Shown: in pieces, positions 5,426-5,806 of the stretch | Position numbering within the stretch: position 1 is the first letter of the stretch | Layout: each line of letters starts with the position of its first letter | NCBI GenBank assembly: GCA_910579155.1 | Contig: CAJTTS010000166.1 | Span: 1-5,806, forward strand | From: an uncultured Oscillospiraceae bacterium | GTDB taxonomy: Bacteria > Bacillota_A > Clostridia > Oscillospirales > Oscillospiraceae | Direction of reading: 5' to 3' | Length of the DNA stretch: 5,806 nt | The notes under the pieces: generated by a model | Seen by the model: only the letters and a program-made list of their open reading frames with translations | What the model was told of the DNA's origin: nothing | Database searches by the model: none | Position numbers and translations under genes: made by a program

Positions 5426-5806
5426 ATGAACGGATTCTTATATGGATTTGTCCTACAGTGGAAACTGGACTTGCGCAGCCGAACCATGCTGATTACCTGC
5501 TATGCCGTTCCGCTCCTGTTCTTCGCGGTCATGGGAGGGATTTTTACATCTGTCATGCCGGAGAGCAAAGAAACCCTGATCCAGTCCATGACGGTATTCG
5601 CGGTTACCATGGGTGCGCTGATTGGATTGCCGCCCTCTCTTGCGGAAATATACAGGAGCGATGTGAAAAACGCCTATCAGGCAAACGGCGTGCCGCTGTC
5701 ATTGGGGCTGATTTTAACAAATCTTTCGGCGTTTTTTCATCTGCTCGTAATGAGTTTCATTCTTTATGTGATTGCACCGATTGCTTTTGATGTAAAGATT
5801 CCAGAG
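5426..5806 (+). CDS. ABC-2 type transporter permease (N-terminal part, cut by window end)
   Basis: The first 127 codons of a membrane protein, open to the end of the window. It begins MNGFLYGFVLQWKLDLRSRT, a short cytoplasmic amphipathic start typical of ABC-2 permeases. Hydrophobic segments follow at about 21-43, 55-72 and 91-120. Between the last two, a cytoplasmic-type loop reads EIYRSDVKNAYQANGVPLS; ABC-2 permeases commonly have an E-R-x-x-G-like element in this position. The start is supported by AAAGGAG (5411-5417), 8 bases upstream, and lies 3 bases after the ATPase stop, so the two belong to one operon. A different frame from 5458 stays open to 5790 but is a shadow. The partner ATPase and MerR context suggest a drug- or peptide-type exporter; the missing C-terminal half prevents a finer call. 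Confidence 0.88.
   Translation, partial: MNGFLYGFVLQWKLDLRSRTMLITCYAVPLLFFAVMGGIFTSVMPESKETLIQSMTVFAVTMGALIGLPPSLAEIYRSDVKNAYQANGVPLSLGLILTNLSAFFHLLVMSFILYVIAPIAFDVKIPE

Noticed and set aside
5458..5790. Plus-strand frame of 110 codons near the window end
   Set aside because: It is out of frame with the permease starting at 5426, which has a good ribosome site and membrane segments; this frame is its shadow.

Overview
The window reads as a bacterial chromosome fragment, most likely from a gut-type Firmicute of class Clostridia. This rests on strong AGGAGG-type ribosome sites, a clostridial-style MerR/ABC-2 cassette, and a maltodextrin locus of the Firmicutes kind. The genus cannot be fixed from the sequence. 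All supported genes lie on the + strand.

Region 1 (1-2670) is the 3' part of a maltodextrin-use operon. It holds the last codons of a MalF-like permease, a complete MalG-like permease, and a GH13 neopullulanase/cyclomaltodextrinase-type enzyme without a signal peptide. The permeases would import malto-oligosaccharides and the enzyme would cleave them in the cytoplasm. The periplasmic-type binding protein and most of MalF would lie upstream of the window. A perfect 16-bp hairpin at 2710-2747 closes the operon.

Region 2 (2671-3762) has lower GC. It carries one small gene (2951-3490, 179 aa) encoding a very short protein-kinase-like fold. The gene has its own plausible promoter (2856-2884), a good ribosome site, and a hairpin terminator downstream (3608-3655). 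The hairpins on its two sides share arm and flank sequence. The rest of the region shows no convincing gene, only two weak minus-strand reading frames that might be remnants.

Region 3 (3763-5806) is a self-contained regulated transporter cassette. A promoter with the 19-bp spacer typical of MerR control contains a perfect 21-bp palindrome. It drives a MerR regulator with a long C-terminal domain resembling TipAS, then an ABC ATPase (4-nt overlap), then an ABC-2 permease cut by the window end. The likely logic is ligand sensing by the regulator, activation of its own operon, and export of or protection against the ligand (a drug, peptide or similar). The substrate is not known.

No RNA genes, CRISPR arrays, insertion sequences or origins were seen. 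The most interesting points are the MerR promoter architecture with almost no leader, the cysteine-free TipAS-like sensor, the minimal kinase-like protein, and the related hairpins that bracket it.
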